Assembly (NCBI GenBank): GCA_035623275.1
Contig: DASPTT010000051.1
Coordinates: forward strand, 1-37,883
Origin: DASPTT01 sp035623275
GTDB taxonomy: Bacteria; Actinomycetota; Acidimicrobiia; Acidimicrobiales; UBA8190
Direction: 5' to 3'
DNA length: 37,883 bases
Every line of letters starts with the position of its first letter. Within the stretch, counting starts at the first letter, position 1. Made by a program: the position numbers and the translations under genes. The notes beneath the pieces were generated by a model that was not told where the DNA came from, did no database searches, and worked only from the letters and a program-made list of their open reading frames with translations. Shown piece after piece: positions 8,055-15,988 of this stretch.

Positions 8055-8092
8055 TCCCCGCAGGGAGGACCGGCTGATCCCCGCAGGGAGGA
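8049..8092. repeat. Tandem duplication of the stop-codon/ribosome-site junction (period 23 bp)
   Basis: A 21-bp unit beginning GGCTGATCCCCGC and ending AGGGAGGA occurs at 8049-8069 and again, identically, at 8072-8092. It contains the stop codon of the Rrf2 gene in copy 1 and a strong Shine-Dalgarno core in both copies. The duplication has therefore separated two genes that probably once abutted more closely. Confidence 0.9.
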
Positions 8093-8093
8093 A

Positions 8094-9233
8094 TTGACGA
8101 CCGGCCCTGGTGCTCGTGGGCCGCAGGCCGCGATGCTGGTCCCGGTGGCAAGTGAACGAGCCGCGGCCCCGCTGACGATCCGAGGGCCCGCGTCGCCCGA
8201 CGACATGCGTCCGCCCCGCCGGCAGCGGCCCGCGATCGATACCGAGGCCGGCCGCGCCGTGGCCGCGGACCCCGAGATCGGCGCCATGTCCGACGCGCAG
8301 CTCGTCGCCGGCATCGACGAGCTGCGTCGGCGGCGCGACGCCGTGATCCTGGCCCACAACTACCAGATCCCGCCCATCCAGGACCTCGCCGACTTCGTGG
8401 GTGACTCGCTCCAGCTGTCCCGTCAAGCCGCCGCCACCGACAGCCCCCTCATCGTGTTCTGCGGCGTCCATTTCATGGCAGAGACCGCGGCGATCCTGTC
8501 GCCGCAGAAGAGGGTGCTCCTGCCCGACCCGGCCGCCGGATGCTCGTTGGCCGCGTCGGTGACCGCCGACCAGGTCCGGGAGTGGCGCCGGGAGCACCCG
8601 GATGCGGTGGTGGTCGCCTATGTGAACACGGATGCCGACGTGAAGGCCGAGGCCGACTACTGCTGCACCTCGGCCAACGCGGTGAACGTCGTGCGGTCGA
8701 TCCCCGAGGACCGGGAGGTGCTCTTCCTCCCGGACCTGTTCCTGGGTCTCTACATCGAGAAGATGGCCGGCCGGCGCATGCACCTCTGGCTCGGCGAGTG
8801 CCACGTCCACGCCGGCATCCGCTCCGAGGACGTCAGCGAGCTGATGGCCCGATACCCGGAGGCCGACCTCCTCTTGCACCCGGAGTGCGGGTGCATCAGC
8901 CAGTGCCTGTTCGCGGTGTCGGAGGGCGAGCTCCCCGCGGACCGCACCTTGGTGCTGAGCACAGGCGGGATGGCCGAGCACGCGCGCCGGTGCACGAAGC
9001 CCGTGGACCTGGTCGGCACCGAGGTCGGCATGCTGCACCGGCTCCGGCAGGAGAACCCGGCGAAGGCGTTCATCCCCCTGCGGGAGGACGCCGTCTGCGA
9101 GTACATGAAGACCATCACCCTGCCGAAGGTGTACCGGGCGCTGCGCGACACCGTCTACGAGGTGCGCGTCCCGGAGGAGGTCGCCCGACGGGCCCGGACG
9201 GCGATCGACCGGATGGTGGCCACGTCGGCTTGA
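8094..9233 (+). CDS. nadA: Quinolinate synthase A
   Basis: NadA condenses iminoaspartate with dihydroxyacetone phosphate to quinolinate in de novo NAD synthesis, using a [4Fe-4S] cluster. The three expected cluster cysteines are visible as C123 (FCGVHFMAE), C265 (HPECGC) and C335 (AVCEYMKTITL). Other hallmarks are LAHNYQIPPIQDLADFVGDSLQLS, LLPDPAAGCSLA and YCCTSANAVNVV. A TTG at 8094 is the furthest start, but the Shine-Dalgarno almost touches it. ATG 8133 or ATG 8205 are alternatives, and the first 60 or so residues are not conserved NadA sequence. No nadB or nadC lies nearby, so the other pathway steps must be elsewhere. Confidence 0.93.
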   Translation: MTTGPGARGPQAAMLVPVASERAAAPLTIRGPASPDDMRPPRRQRPAIDTEAGRAVAADPEIGAMSDAQLVAGIDELRRRRDAVILAHNYQIPPIQDLADFVGDSLQLSRQAAATDSPLIVFCGVHFMAETAAILSPQKRVLLPDPAAGCSLAASVTADQVREWRREHPDAVVVAYVNTDADVKAEADYCCTSANAVNVVRSIPEDREVLFLPDLFLGLYIEKMAGRRMHLWLGECHVHAGIRSEDVSELMARYPEADLLLHPECGCISQCLFAVSEGELPADRTLVLSTGGMAEHARRCTKPVDLVGTEVGMLHRLRQENPAKAFIPLREDAVCEYMKTITLPKVYRALRDTVYEVRVPEEVARRARTAIDRMVATSA

Positions 9234-9269
9234 CCGCGGCGTCCCGGGCCCCCGTATCCTGAGGGGCTC

Positions 9270-10778
9270 ATGGACCTGGAACTCCTGCTCGGCATGGCCG
9301 TCTCGGCCGACGAGGCCCGCCGCGCCGTGACCGGCCCCGACGGTCGCAGCCTCCGATGCGCGGAGCTCGACGAGCGCGCCCGGGCCGCCGCCGCGCTCTT
9401 GGCGGAGCAGGGCGGTACCCGGGTGGCCTTCTGCGACACCAACGGCCTCGCCTTCCCGGTGGCCCTCTTCGGCGCCGTGCTGGCGCGCCGGCCCTTCGTC
9501 CCGCTGAACTACCGGCTGGCCGACGCGCAGCTCGAGCCGATCGTGGCCGGTCAGGACATCGTCGCCGTGGCCTCCCCGGAACAGGCCGAGCGCCTGCGCC
9601 GCTTCGGCGTGGAGCGGGTCGTGGCGTCGGCGGATCTGCTCGACGCGCCGGGCGCGGATGCCGGGGCCCTCGACGCCACGCCGATCGACCCGGAGGACAT
9701 CGCCCTCCTGCTCTACACCAGCGGCACCACCGCGGCTCCCAAGGCCGCCGTACTCCGCCACCGGCACCTGGCCGCCTACGTCATCGGGACCATCGAATTC
9801 GGCAGCGCGTCGGCCGACGATGCCGCGCTGCTCAGCGTGCCGCCGTACCACATCGCCGGGGTGATGAACCTGCTCTCCAACCTCTACATGGGCCGCCGCG
9901 TCGTCTACCTCGACCAGTTCGACCCGGAGCGCTGGCTGCAGGTCGTCGAGGCGGAGTCGATCACCCATGCCATGGTGGTGCCCACCATGCTGGCGCGCAT
10001 CGTGGGCTTGCTCGGCGACCGGCCCGCCGACGCCCCGAGCCTGCGCACCCTGTCCTACGGCGGGGCCAAGATGCCGAGGGCGGTGATCGAACGCGCCCTG
10101 ACGCTGTTCCCCGCCGTCGCCTTCACCAACGCCTACGGGCTCACCGAAACGAGCTCCACCATCGCTGTGCTGGGCCCCGAGGACCACCGGGCGGCGCTGG
10201 CCAGCGCGGATCCCGCCGTGCGAGCCCGCCTCGGCTCCGTCGGCCAGCCTCTGCCCGGGGTGGAGATCGAGATCCGAGACGACGAGGGCCGGCCGTGCGC
10301 GGCGGGCGAGCCGGGGGACATCTTCGTGCGGGGCGAGCAGGTGGCCGGCGAGTACCTCGGTACCGGCACGGCCGCGAGCGGGTGGTTCGCCACCCGGGAC
10401 CGGGGACAGCTCGACGAGGCGGGCTATCTCTTCGTGGAGGGGCGCTCGGACGACACCATCATCCGCGGCGGCGAGAACATCGCGCCCGCCGAGATCGAGG
10501 ACGTGCTCCTGCGCCACGAGGCCGTCGCCGACTGCGCGGTCGTCGGCATCGAGGACGAGGAATGGGGACAGCGCATCGCCGCCGCCGTCGTCCTCGCACC
10601 CGGCGCCGAGGTGGCCCCCGACGAGCTGCGAGCCTTCGCCCGAGCGCAGCTGCGGGGGTCCAGGACCCCCGACGTCGTCACCGTCGTCGACGCGCTCCCC
10701 TACACCGACACCGGCAAGCTCCTGCGGCGGGTGGTGCGCCAGGAGCTCGCCGGGACGCCGGCGGCCGCCGGGGGATGA
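9270..10778 (+). CDS. Acyl-CoA synthetase (class I adenylate-forming enzyme)
   Basis: This enzyme activates a carboxylic acid to its CoA thioester through an acyl-AMP. The 502 residues have P-loop motif YTSGTTAAPK (about 149-158), A5 motif YGLTE (289-293), the hinge block TRDRGQLDEAGYLFVEGRSDDTIIRGGENIAPAEIE and catalytic lysine K483 in TGKLLRR. The ATG follows GAGGGG (9261-9266). It overlaps the next SDR gene by ATGA, so the two form a unit. The substrate cannot be read from sequence. Given the neighbours, I infer a step that primes the acid degraded by this island. Confidence 0.9.
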   Translation: MDLELLLGMAVSADEARRAVTGPDGRSLRCAELDERARAAAALLAEQGGTRVAFCDTNGLAFPVALFGAVLARRPFVPLNYRLADAQLEPIVAGQDIVAVASPEQAERLRRFGVERVVASADLLDAPGADAGALDATPIDPEDIALLLYTSGTTAAPKAAVLRHRHLAAYVIGTIEFGSASADDAALLSVPPYHIAGVMNLLSNLYMGRRVVYLDQFDPERWLQVVEAESITHAMVVPTMLARIVGLLGDRPADAPSLRTLSYGGAKMPRAVIERALTLFPAVAFTNAYGLTETSSTIAVLGPEDHRAALASADPAVRARLGSVGQPLPGVEIEIRDDEGRPCAAGEPGDIFVRGEQVAGEYLGTGTAASGWFATRDRGQLDEAGYLFVEGRSDDTIIRGGENIAPAEIEDVLLRHEAVADCAVVGIEDEEWGQRIAAAVVLAPGAEVAPDELRAFARAQLRGSRTPDVVTVVDALPYTDTGKLLRRVVRQELAGTPAAAGG

Positions 10779-11608
10779 CCACCGACGTCGTCGTGATCAC
10801 CGGCGCCGGCGGGGCCATGGGCCTCGCCTGCGTCGCCGCCTTCGCCGGCCGGGGCCACCTCGTGCTGTCCGACGTCGGCGAGGATCGCCTGGGCCAGGCC
10901 GTGGCGGCGGCCGAAGCCGCCGGTGTGGCCACCACCGGGCTGGTGTGCGACGTGACCGACACCGGCGCGGTGTCCGGCCTCTTCGCCGCGGCGCAGGCCG
11001 CCGGCTCGCTCCGCTCGCTGGTGCACACCGTCGGCCTCTCCCCCACCATGGCGGAGGGCCGCCGTGTCCTGGAGGTGGACCTGGTCGGCGCGGCGAGGGT
11101 GCTCGACGCAGCCACCGGGCTGGTGGGGCCGGGCACGGCCGGCGTCTTCGTCAGCTCCATGGCCGGGCACGCCGTCCTGTGGCCCGAGCTGAACCCGGTC
11201 CTCGACGAGCCCCTCGCGCCCGACTTCCTGACGCGGATCGAGGCGTCGGTCCCCGCGCTCGACGGCGCGACCGGCTACGTCCTGGCCAAGCGGGGCGTGA
11301 TCCGGCTCTGCGAGCGCTGGGCCGGCGTCTGGGGGCGCCGCGGTGGTCGCCTGGTGTCGGTGTCCCCCGGCCTGATCGACACGGCAATGGGCCGTCTCGA
11401 GCTCGAGCGCTTCCCGGACATGGCGGCCATGGGCGCCGCCACTCCGGTGCACCGGCCCGGTACGGGGACCCTGCCCGGGCTGCCCACGGACATCGCGAGC
11501 CTGGCGGCGTTCTTGTGCTCGGATGCCGCCTCGTTCATCTCCGGCTGCGACATCCTGGTCGACGGCGGGCTCGTGGGCGCCGGCAAGCATCCCGGGGCGC
11601 CGTCGTGA
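10775..11608 (+). CDS. Short-chain dehydrogenase/reductase
   Basis: This NAD(P)-dependent Rossmann-fold oxidoreductase has 277 residues. Cofactor motif TGAGGAMG sits at about 9-16, Ser128 in VSSMAG, and catalytic Y168/K172 in GYVLAKRG. The C-terminal FLCSDAASFISGCDILVDGGLVG is typical of classical SDRs. The usual NNAG motif is replaced by HTVG. The start overlaps the synthetase stop, so the two are probably translationally coupled. It would reduce a ketone or oxidise an alcohol on the pathway intermediate; the exact step is unknown. Confidence 0.88.
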   Translation: MTTDVVVITGAGGAMGLACVAAFAGRGHLVLSDVGEDRLGQAVAAAEAAGVATTGLVCDVTDTGAVSGLFAAAQAAGSLRSLVHTVGLSPTMAEGRRVLEVDLVGAARVLDAATGLVGPGTAGVFVSSMAGHAVLWPELNPVLDEPLAPDFLTRIEASVPALDGATGYVLAKRGVIRLCERWAGVWGRRGGRLVSVSPGLIDTAMGRLELERFPDMAAMGAATPVHRPGTGTLPGLPTDIASLAAFLCSDAASFISGCDILVDGGLVGAGKHPGAPS

Positions 11609-11635
11609 GGGGGTGTCGCACCCCGGCGCCGGCCG

Positions 11636-11941
11636 TCAGTCGGAGGACGGCAGGGGCTTGGCGCCCTTGAGCTCGATGACGGTGCCGTCGAGGGTGAGCG
11701 TGCCGGCGCCGGCCTTGGTGCAGAGCACCTCGAGCCCGGAGGCTTCGTCCGCATAGCGCTTCCCCATCTGCGTGCCCCCCGCATAGGCCGGGTCGGGGTC
11801 GCCCCCGGTGCGCTCGGCGTCGAGGGGGACCATGTCCGCCCCGCCGCATCCGAGGTGCGCTGGCGCGTCGGGTGGGCGCACCACCACGACCTCCGTGTCG
11901 CATACCGCGCTCTTCCAGCGAGAACCAGCCGTCAGCTCCAT
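11636..11941 (-). CDS. Conserved small protein of unknown function
   Basis: The chosen ATG gives 101 residues beginning MELTAGSRWKSAVCDTEVVVVRPP. The frame can extend 17 codons further to 11992 without a ribosome site. The composition looks like a real protein rather than a shadow: ordered beta-strand-like stretches, cysteines at CDTE, LGCGG and VLCTKAG, and an ending ...LKGAKPLPSSD. I recall similar small proteins in other actinobacteria but cannot name a domain. The spaced cysteines could bind a metal. It converges with the SDR gene (27 bp apart) and faces away from the TetR gene at 12051. Confidence 0.65.
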   Translation of the reverse strand: MELTAGSRWKSAVCDTEVVVVRPPDAPAHLGCGGADMVPLDAERTGGDPDPAYAGGTQMGKRYADEASGLEVLCTKAGAGTLTLDGTVIELKGAKPLPSSD

Positions 11942-12050
11942 GATCGGCTCATGGTAATGGGTGCCCCGGGGCCCGGTCGCCGGGCAGGGCAATGCGCAGG
12001 ATTAGCCTGTGGTGACCCCGGCCCCGACGGGCACTGCGGAAGGAGATCGG

Positions 12051-12725
12051 TTGCCGACACCGGTGGAGGACCGCAAGCCGACCGTGCCGCGCTCGCAGAA
12101 GGGGGCGCGGACGCGGGCGCGGCTTCTCGAGGCGGCGAAGGCCGTCTTCGAGGAGGACGGCTTCCTCGAGGCCCGCATCTCCGACATCGCCAAGCGTGCG
12201 GGGCTGTCGCACGGGTCCTTCTACCACTACTTCGACTCCAAGGAAGAGATCTTCCGCGAGGTGGCCGAGGCCGTGGAGGAGCAGCTGAGCGCTCCCTTGG
12301 GCGGGGTGATCCTCGACGAGTCGTCGCGTGCGGCACCCCAGGACCGGATCCGGGAGGCACTCCGGCTCCATCTCGAGAGCTACCGACGTGAGGCCAAGAT
12401 CATGGGCGTCATCGAGCAGATGGCGCGCTACGACAAGCAAGTCAACGCCGTGCGCATGCAACGCCACCAGCACTACTCCCAGCAGGTGGCGGCGTCCATC
12501 AAGGACCTGCAGGAGCACGGCTTTGCGGACCCGGACCTCGATCCCAAGATCGCGTCCGCGGCGCTGGGGGCGATGACCACCCGCTTCCCTGAGATGTGGC
12601 TGGTCCAAGGAGCGGTGAGCTGTGGCTTCGACAAGGCCGTGGACCAGCTGGCGCGGCTGTTCGTCAACGCGCTCGGGCTCTCCGACGAGCCCGTCGACGC
12701 CCGCAGGCGCACGGCCGCCGGCTGA
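12051..12725 (+). CDS. TetR-family regulator (TetR1)
   Basis: This DNA-binding regulator has 224 residues from the TTG at 12051, which is preceded by AAGGAG (12040-12045). A GTG at 12009 is an in-frame alternative and could be leaderless. The TetR N-terminal domain is clear: SQKGARTRARLLEAAKAVFEEDGFLEARISDIAKRAGLSHGSFYHYFDSKEEIFREV, with the recognition helix around 52-61. The C-terminal half (IREALRLHLESYRREAKIMGVIEQMARYDKQV) is a ligand-binding domain shared closely with the second TetR at 17629-18339. In this family the usual ligand of such regulators is an acyl-CoA or hydrophobic compound. It is a candidate reader of the TTGACnnCGnnGTCAA sites. Confidence 0.9.
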   Translation: MPTPVEDRKPTVPRSQKGARTRARLLEAAKAVFEEDGFLEARISDIAKRAGLSHGSFYHYFDSKEEIFREVAEAVEEQLSAPLGGVILDESSRAAPQDRIREALRLHLESYRREAKIMGVIEQMARYDKQVNAVRMQRHQHYSQQVAASIKDLQEHGFADPDLDPKIASAALGAMTTRFPEMWLVQGAVSCGFDKAVDQLARLFVNALGLSDEPVDARRRTAAG

Positions 12726-12757
12726 GGCGCCGCGTCCGGCACGCGCACCGACACGCG

Positions 12758-12785
12758 GACCGGCCGGCGGGGACCGGCCGGCGGG
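12758..12785. repeat. Two tandem 14-bp repeats between TetR1 and the SDR gene
   Basis: GACCGGCCGGCGGG is repeated exactly at 12758-12771 and 12772-12785, followed by a partial copy (GACCGGCACCGGG). It lies 32 bp after the TetR stop in a 157-bp gap. It could be a replication-slippage product or a GC hairpin; I see no regulator signature. Confidence 0.8.
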
Positions 12786-12821
12786 GACCGGCACCGGGAT
12801 CGGCATGGGGGGGCACCGACC

Positions 12822-12842
12822 TACAATCGGCGTCGACGTCGA
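12822..12842 (+). promoter_or_regulatory. Possible -10 box with weak catabolic-operator match
   Basis: TACAAT (12822-12827) is a good -10 box with no clear -35. It runs directly into TCGGC-GTCGAC-GTCGA (12827-12842). That segment has the spacing and central CG of the TTGACnnCGnnGTCAA operator but three mismatches in the half-sites. It also shares the 12-mer TCGACGTCGATG with the good site at 15830. A regulatory role is likely but unproven. Confidence 0.35.
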
Positions 12843-12882
12843 TGAGGGGTCGGCGTCCAGGGCAATGGGGAGGGCGCAAGAC

Positions 12883-13650
12883 GTGCGGACCGTCATCGTG
12901 GGTGCCTCGAGCGGCCTGGGTCGTTGCATCGCCAGGGGCATGGCCGAGCGCGGGAACCAGGTGGCCGTGCTGGCCAGGCGCTACGACCGCCTGACGGAGG
13001 CGGCCAAGGAGGCGGGCCCGGGCACGCTGGCCATCGCCTGCGACGTCACCAACGAGACGTCGGTCCACGTGGCCATCGACGAGGCGGCGGCGGGGCTCGG
13101 CGGTATCGACGCCCTCGTCTACACCGTGGGCGTGGGGCCGCTGCGCCGGCTGGCCGACATCGACGCCGCCACCTGGCGCGAGACCTTCGACTCCAACGTG
13201 GTCGGCGCGGCGCTGGTCACCGCGGCGGCCATCCCCCATCTGGTCGAGAGCGCGGGCGTCGCCGCCTACCTGTCGTCGGTCAGCGCCTCGATGACGCCGC
13301 CCTGGCCAGGCCTCGGCGCCTACGTGGTGAGCAAGGCGGCGCTCGACAAGCTGGTCGAGGCATGGCGGGCGGAGCACCCCGAGCTGGGGTTCACCCGGGT
13401 CATCGTCGGCGAGTGCGCCGGCGGCGAAGGGGACGCGATGACCGGGTTCACCAACGGCTGGGACCCCGAGCTGGCCGCCGAGTTCGGACCGATCTGGCTG
13501 GGGCGCAACTACTTCAACGGTCATCTGCTCGACGTGGAGAGCCTGATCCACGTGCTCGACTCGGTCTTGCGCGTCGGGGCCACGGCCAGCGTGCCGTCGG
13601 TCACGGTGGCGGCACGGGTGGGGGGCATCCCCATCCCGGACCTCGACTGA
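12883..13650 (+). CDS. Short-chain dehydrogenase/reductase
   Basis: This SDR has 255 residues from the GTG at 12883 (preceded by GGGGAGG), which starts exactly as the family expects, MRTVIVGASSGLG. ATG 12865 is an in-frame alternative. The cofactor motif is GASSGLG (7-13), VCDVT-like ACDVTN follows, Ser131/132 lie in YLSSVSAS, and the catalytic pair is Y147/K151 in AYVVSKAA. ARR at 31-33 could favour NADPH. It stands alone between TetR1 and the convergent thioesterase gene. Its substrate is unknown; membership of the catabolic island is inferred from position. Confidence 0.88.
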   Translation: MRTVIVGASSGLGRCIARGMAERGNQVAVLARRYDRLTEAAKEAGPGTLAIACDVTNETSVHVAIDEAAAGLGGIDALVYTVGVGPLRRLADIDAATWRETFDSNVVGAALVTAAAIPHLVESAGVAAYLSSVSASMTPPWPGLGAYVVSKAALDKLVEAWRAEHPELGFTRVIVGECAGGEGDAMTGFTNGWDPELAAEFGPIWLGRNYFNGHLLDVESLIHVLDSVLRVGATASVPSVTVAARVGGIPIPDLD

Positions 13651-13681
13651 GCGCCGGCCCGAGGCGGGGCGCAGCCGACCG

Positions 13682-14530
13682 TCAGAGGGGGGTGGATCCC
13701 GAGCTGCCGGGCTGGCGCTGGGCCATGGCCCTGATCATCGCGTCCTGGACGAACGACGCCACCAGCTCCCCGTCCTGACGGAAGACCTCGGCCCGCCCGT
13801 AGCTGCGGCCGTGGCCGGCGTGGGTGCTCCGGTGCGCCAACAGGAGCCATTGCGCCGCCGAGAACGGCTCGTGGAACGTCAGGGTGTGGCTCAGCACCCC
13901 CGTCGAGATCGACACGTGCGCCTGCGCCTGGCCGACCCCCTTGTGCGGGCGCATGGCCGTGCCGATCAGGAAGCCGTCGGTGGCGAAGGCCAGCAGGGCC
14001 TGGCTGACCAGGACGTCGTCGGGCGCGCCGTCGAATCGCGTCCACACGTCGAGCTCGGGCGGGCCGACCTGGTCGGGGTCGGCAATGTCGACGTCGCCGA
14101 CGATCCGGTTCTCCCACTGGCCGCTCCCCGACATCGCCGGCCCGGTGGACGGGGGTGCGAACACACCGGGGGGCTCGTCGGCGTGGCGGATGAGGTCGGG
14201 CTCATCCGTGCTCAAAAGGACCATCGACCGAGTGCAGACGCGATCGCCCTGGCTGATGGTGACCGTGGAGCTGGCGAGGGCCCGTCCGGCATGGATCCGG
14301 TCGACCGCGATGTCGACCGGCTGGTCCGGCGCGGCGGCCCGGGCGAAGACCGTGTGCAGCGTCTTGACCGTCTTGTCGTCGTGCCCGAGGGCACCGGCCA
14401 CCACGGACTGGGCCATGAGCTGGCCGCCGAACACCACTGGGTGCCCCGTGTCGACGTTAGGAGCCAGGTAGCGGTCCTCGCCAACGGCTGCCAGGGCGAG
14501 GGAGTCCAGGATGGCGGCGACGCTGACCAC
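13682..14530 (-). CDS. TesB-type acyl-CoA thioesterase II
   Basis: This double-hotdog enzyme hydrolyses acyl-CoA to free acid and CoA. The 282 residues show FGGQLMAQSVVAGAL near the N-terminus, HTVFARAA and RSMVLLS in the first hotdog, and the C-terminal hotdog with WTRFDGAPDDV, HTLTFHEPF and LVASFVQDAMIR. The Gln of the last block matches the catalytic Gln of E. coli TesB. The position of the catalytic Asp appears to be Ser (SHTLTFHE) in my by-eye alignment. It is read leftward 37 bp after the amidohydrolase at 14568-15758, so the two probably form an operon. Confidence 0.88.
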   Translation of the reverse strand: MVSVAAILDSLALAAVGEDRYLAPNVDTGHPVVFGGQLMAQSVVAGALGHDDKTVKTLHTVFARAAAPDQPVDIAVDRIHAGRALASSTVTISQGDRVCTRSMVLLSTDEPDLIRHADEPPGVFAPPSTGPAMSGSGQWENRIVGDVDIADPDQVGPPELDVWTRFDGAPDDVLVSQALLAFATDGFLIGTAMRPHKGVGQAQAHVSISTGVLSHTLTFHEPFSAAQWLLLAHRSTHAGHGRSYGRAEVFRQDGELVASFVQDAMIRAMAQRQPGSSGSTPL

Positions 14531-14567
14531 GGCGCGGCGGGCCGTCTTGCTCGGGCGTCGGACCCGA

Positions 14568-15758
14568 TCAGACCGGCACGGGCACGCGCATGATGCGCGC
14601 CAGGTTGCCGCCCATGATCTTCTCGACGTCCTCCTGCGAGAACGACTTCGGCAGATGGTCGACGTAGCTGCATGGCTCGGCCAGGCCTTCGGGGTGCGGC
14701 CAGTCCGATCCGAACAGCAGGTGGTCGATGCCGATCACCTCCGCCAATTGGGCGATCTTGTCCTCGTGGAAGGGCGCGATGTAGATGTTGCGCTTGAACG
14801 CGTCGACCGGGTTCTCCTGGAACATGTGCGGCATCATCTTGTGGGTATGCGCGAGGTGGTCCAGGAAAGGGATCACCCAGTCCGCACCGTTCTCGATCAG
14901 GGCGACGCGCAGCTCAGGGAAGCGAGTGAGCAGGCCGTGGCAGGTCATGGCCGTGCACGAGTCCTCGATGGCCCGCTTGCCCATCGACATCATCCGGAAG
15001 GCGTCGAGGCGGAACGGCAGCATCTCGCTGGGACCGGTCCAGTCGGTCTGGTAGCGGGCATAGCCGCTGTCCGAGGCGTGCATCGACACGAGGATGTCGG
15101 CGTCGACCACCCGCTGCCAGAAGGGGTCGAACTCGGGGTAGGCGAAGCTGCGCATGCCCCGGTACCCGGGCACGGGGGCGGGCCGGATCAGCACCGTCTT
15201 GGCCCCGCGCTCCAGGCACCACTCGAGCTCCTCGATGGCCTTCTCCACGATGGGGAGGCTGATCACCGGCGTGGCGAAGATGCGGCCCTCGTAGTCGAAG
15301 GTCCAGTCCTCGTACATCCACTGGTTGAGGGCGTGGATGGCGGCGTGGATGAACTCAGGGTCGTCCCGCATGCGCTCCTCGAGCAAGCTGGCGAGGGTGG
15401 GGAACATCAGGGTGCGGTCCACGCCCAGCTCGTCCATCACCTGCAGGCGCGCGCCCGGCTCGCGAAAGGCAGGGATCGACTTCATCGGCTCGCCCACGAT
15501 CTCCCGGTAGGACTTGCCCTCGGGGTTCCCGTTGCGGAAGTACTCCTCCTGCGCCCCCGGGCGGGCCACCACGTCGAAGGTGGGGTTGGGGATGTAGTCG
15601 CTGATCTGGCCCCGCACGGCGATCTTGGTGCGCCCGTCGATCTCCACGTACCTGATGACGCCGTCGTACTTCTTGGGGAGGTAGCGGGTGAAGGCGTCCT
15701 TGGTCTCGTAGAAGTGGTTGTCGGCGTCGAAGACCGGGAAGTCCAACGTGCGGGCCAT
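14568..15758 (-). CDS. PF04909-type amidohydrolase / decarboxylase-like TIM-barrel enzyme
   Basis: The 396-residue protein belongs to the amidohydrolase_2 family, whose members hydrolyse or decarboxylate cyclic compounds with a bound metal. The ATG at 15758 follows GGTGGAG and opens MARTLDFPVFDADNHFYE, where the metal-binding D-x-D/H segment reads DADNH. Other expected residues are VSMHASD, TCHGLLTRFPELRVALIENGADW and the terminal Asp in LLFGSDWPHPEG. The frame extends to 15845, but that stretch covers the promoter and operators. It diverges from the P450 gene, with two operator copies between them. A ring-opening or hydration step on a polycyclic intermediate is plausible but inferred. Confidence 0.87.
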   Translation of the reverse strand: MARTLDFPVFDADNHFYETKDAFTRYLPKKYDGVIRYVEIDGRTKIAVRGQISDYIPNPTFDVVARPGAQEEYFRNGNPEGKSYREIVGEPMKSIPAFREPGARLQVMDELGVDRTLMFPTLASLLEERMRDDPEFIHAAIHALNQWMYEDWTFDYEGRIFATPVISLPIVEKAIEELEWCLERGAKTVLIRPAPVPGYRGMRSFAYPEFDPFWQRVVDADILVSMHASDSGYARYQTDWTGPSEMLPFRLDAFRMMSMGKRAIEDSCTAMTCHGLLTRFPELRVALIENGADWVIPFLDHLAHTHKMMPHMFQENPVDAFKRNIYIAPFHEDKIAQLAEVIGIDHLLFGSDWPHPEGLAEPCSYVDHLPKSFSQEDVEKIMGGNLARIMRVPVPV

Positions 15759-15777
15759 GGCTCCACCCCCATGAGTA

Positions 15778-15793
15778 TTGACAACGACGTCAA
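15778..15793. promoter_or_regulatory. Operator copy A: perfect TTGACnnCGnnGTCAA
   Basis: TTGAC-AACGAC-GTCAA is a perfect inverted repeat with six central bases and a CG at the centre. It lies 20 nt upstream of the amidohydrolase ATG, where a bound repressor would block that promoter. Confidence 0.7.
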
Positions 15794-15829
15794 AATCGGA
15801 ATTCCGACGAGCGTCAACGTACAGTATTA

Positions 15830-15845
15830 TCGACGTCGATGTCAA
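15830..15845. promoter_or_regulatory. Operator copy B: TCGAC-GTCGAT-GTCAA
   Basis: This copy has one mismatch to TTGACnnCGnnGTCAA. It begins on the last base of the -10 box TATTAT (15825-15830), so it would cover the transcription start of the rightward P450 transcript. Confidence 0.65.
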
Positions 15846-15988
15846 GGTAGGGGCGGGGCGGTGCCATGGCAGGGAGCCGGGGAGCCAGAGGGGACGGGAG
15901 CCAGGCCGTCGTCACTCCCAGGCGGCGGCTCGCCGCCGGTGCAACGATGCCCGCAGCGAGGAGCTCGGCCGAGAGAGGAGCCTGAGGC

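Larger units (their letters stand above)
15759..15988. promoter_or_regulatory. Divergent control region between amidohydrolase and P450
   Basis: This 230-bp gap drives the amidohydrolase leftward and the P450 rightward. It holds two operator palindromes 52 bp apart centre to centre (15778-15793 and 15830-15845). A good -10 box TATTAT (15825-15830) touches the second one. The region from 15850 to 15970 holds nothing else that I recognise. Confidence 0.65.

Noticed and set aside
9230..9245. TTGAC-CGCGGC-GTCCC as a further operator copy
   Set aside because: It keeps the spacing and central CG but has two mismatches in one half, and it spans the nadA stop codon. It is too weak to list, although it precedes the acyl-CoA synthetase.
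6624..10517. A 1297-codon open frame on the minus strand
   Set aside because: It lies antisense to pstA, pstB, the Rrf2 gene, nadA and the acyl-CoA synthetase, all with clear family motifs. Its low-complexity Gly/Arg/His/Glu composition is typical of a shadow frame in GC-rich DNA.
15759..15845. A 29-residue N-terminal extension of the amidohydrolase
   Set aside because: It would run through both operators and the P450 -10 box. The ATG at 15758 has a ribosome site and begins at the conserved family start.
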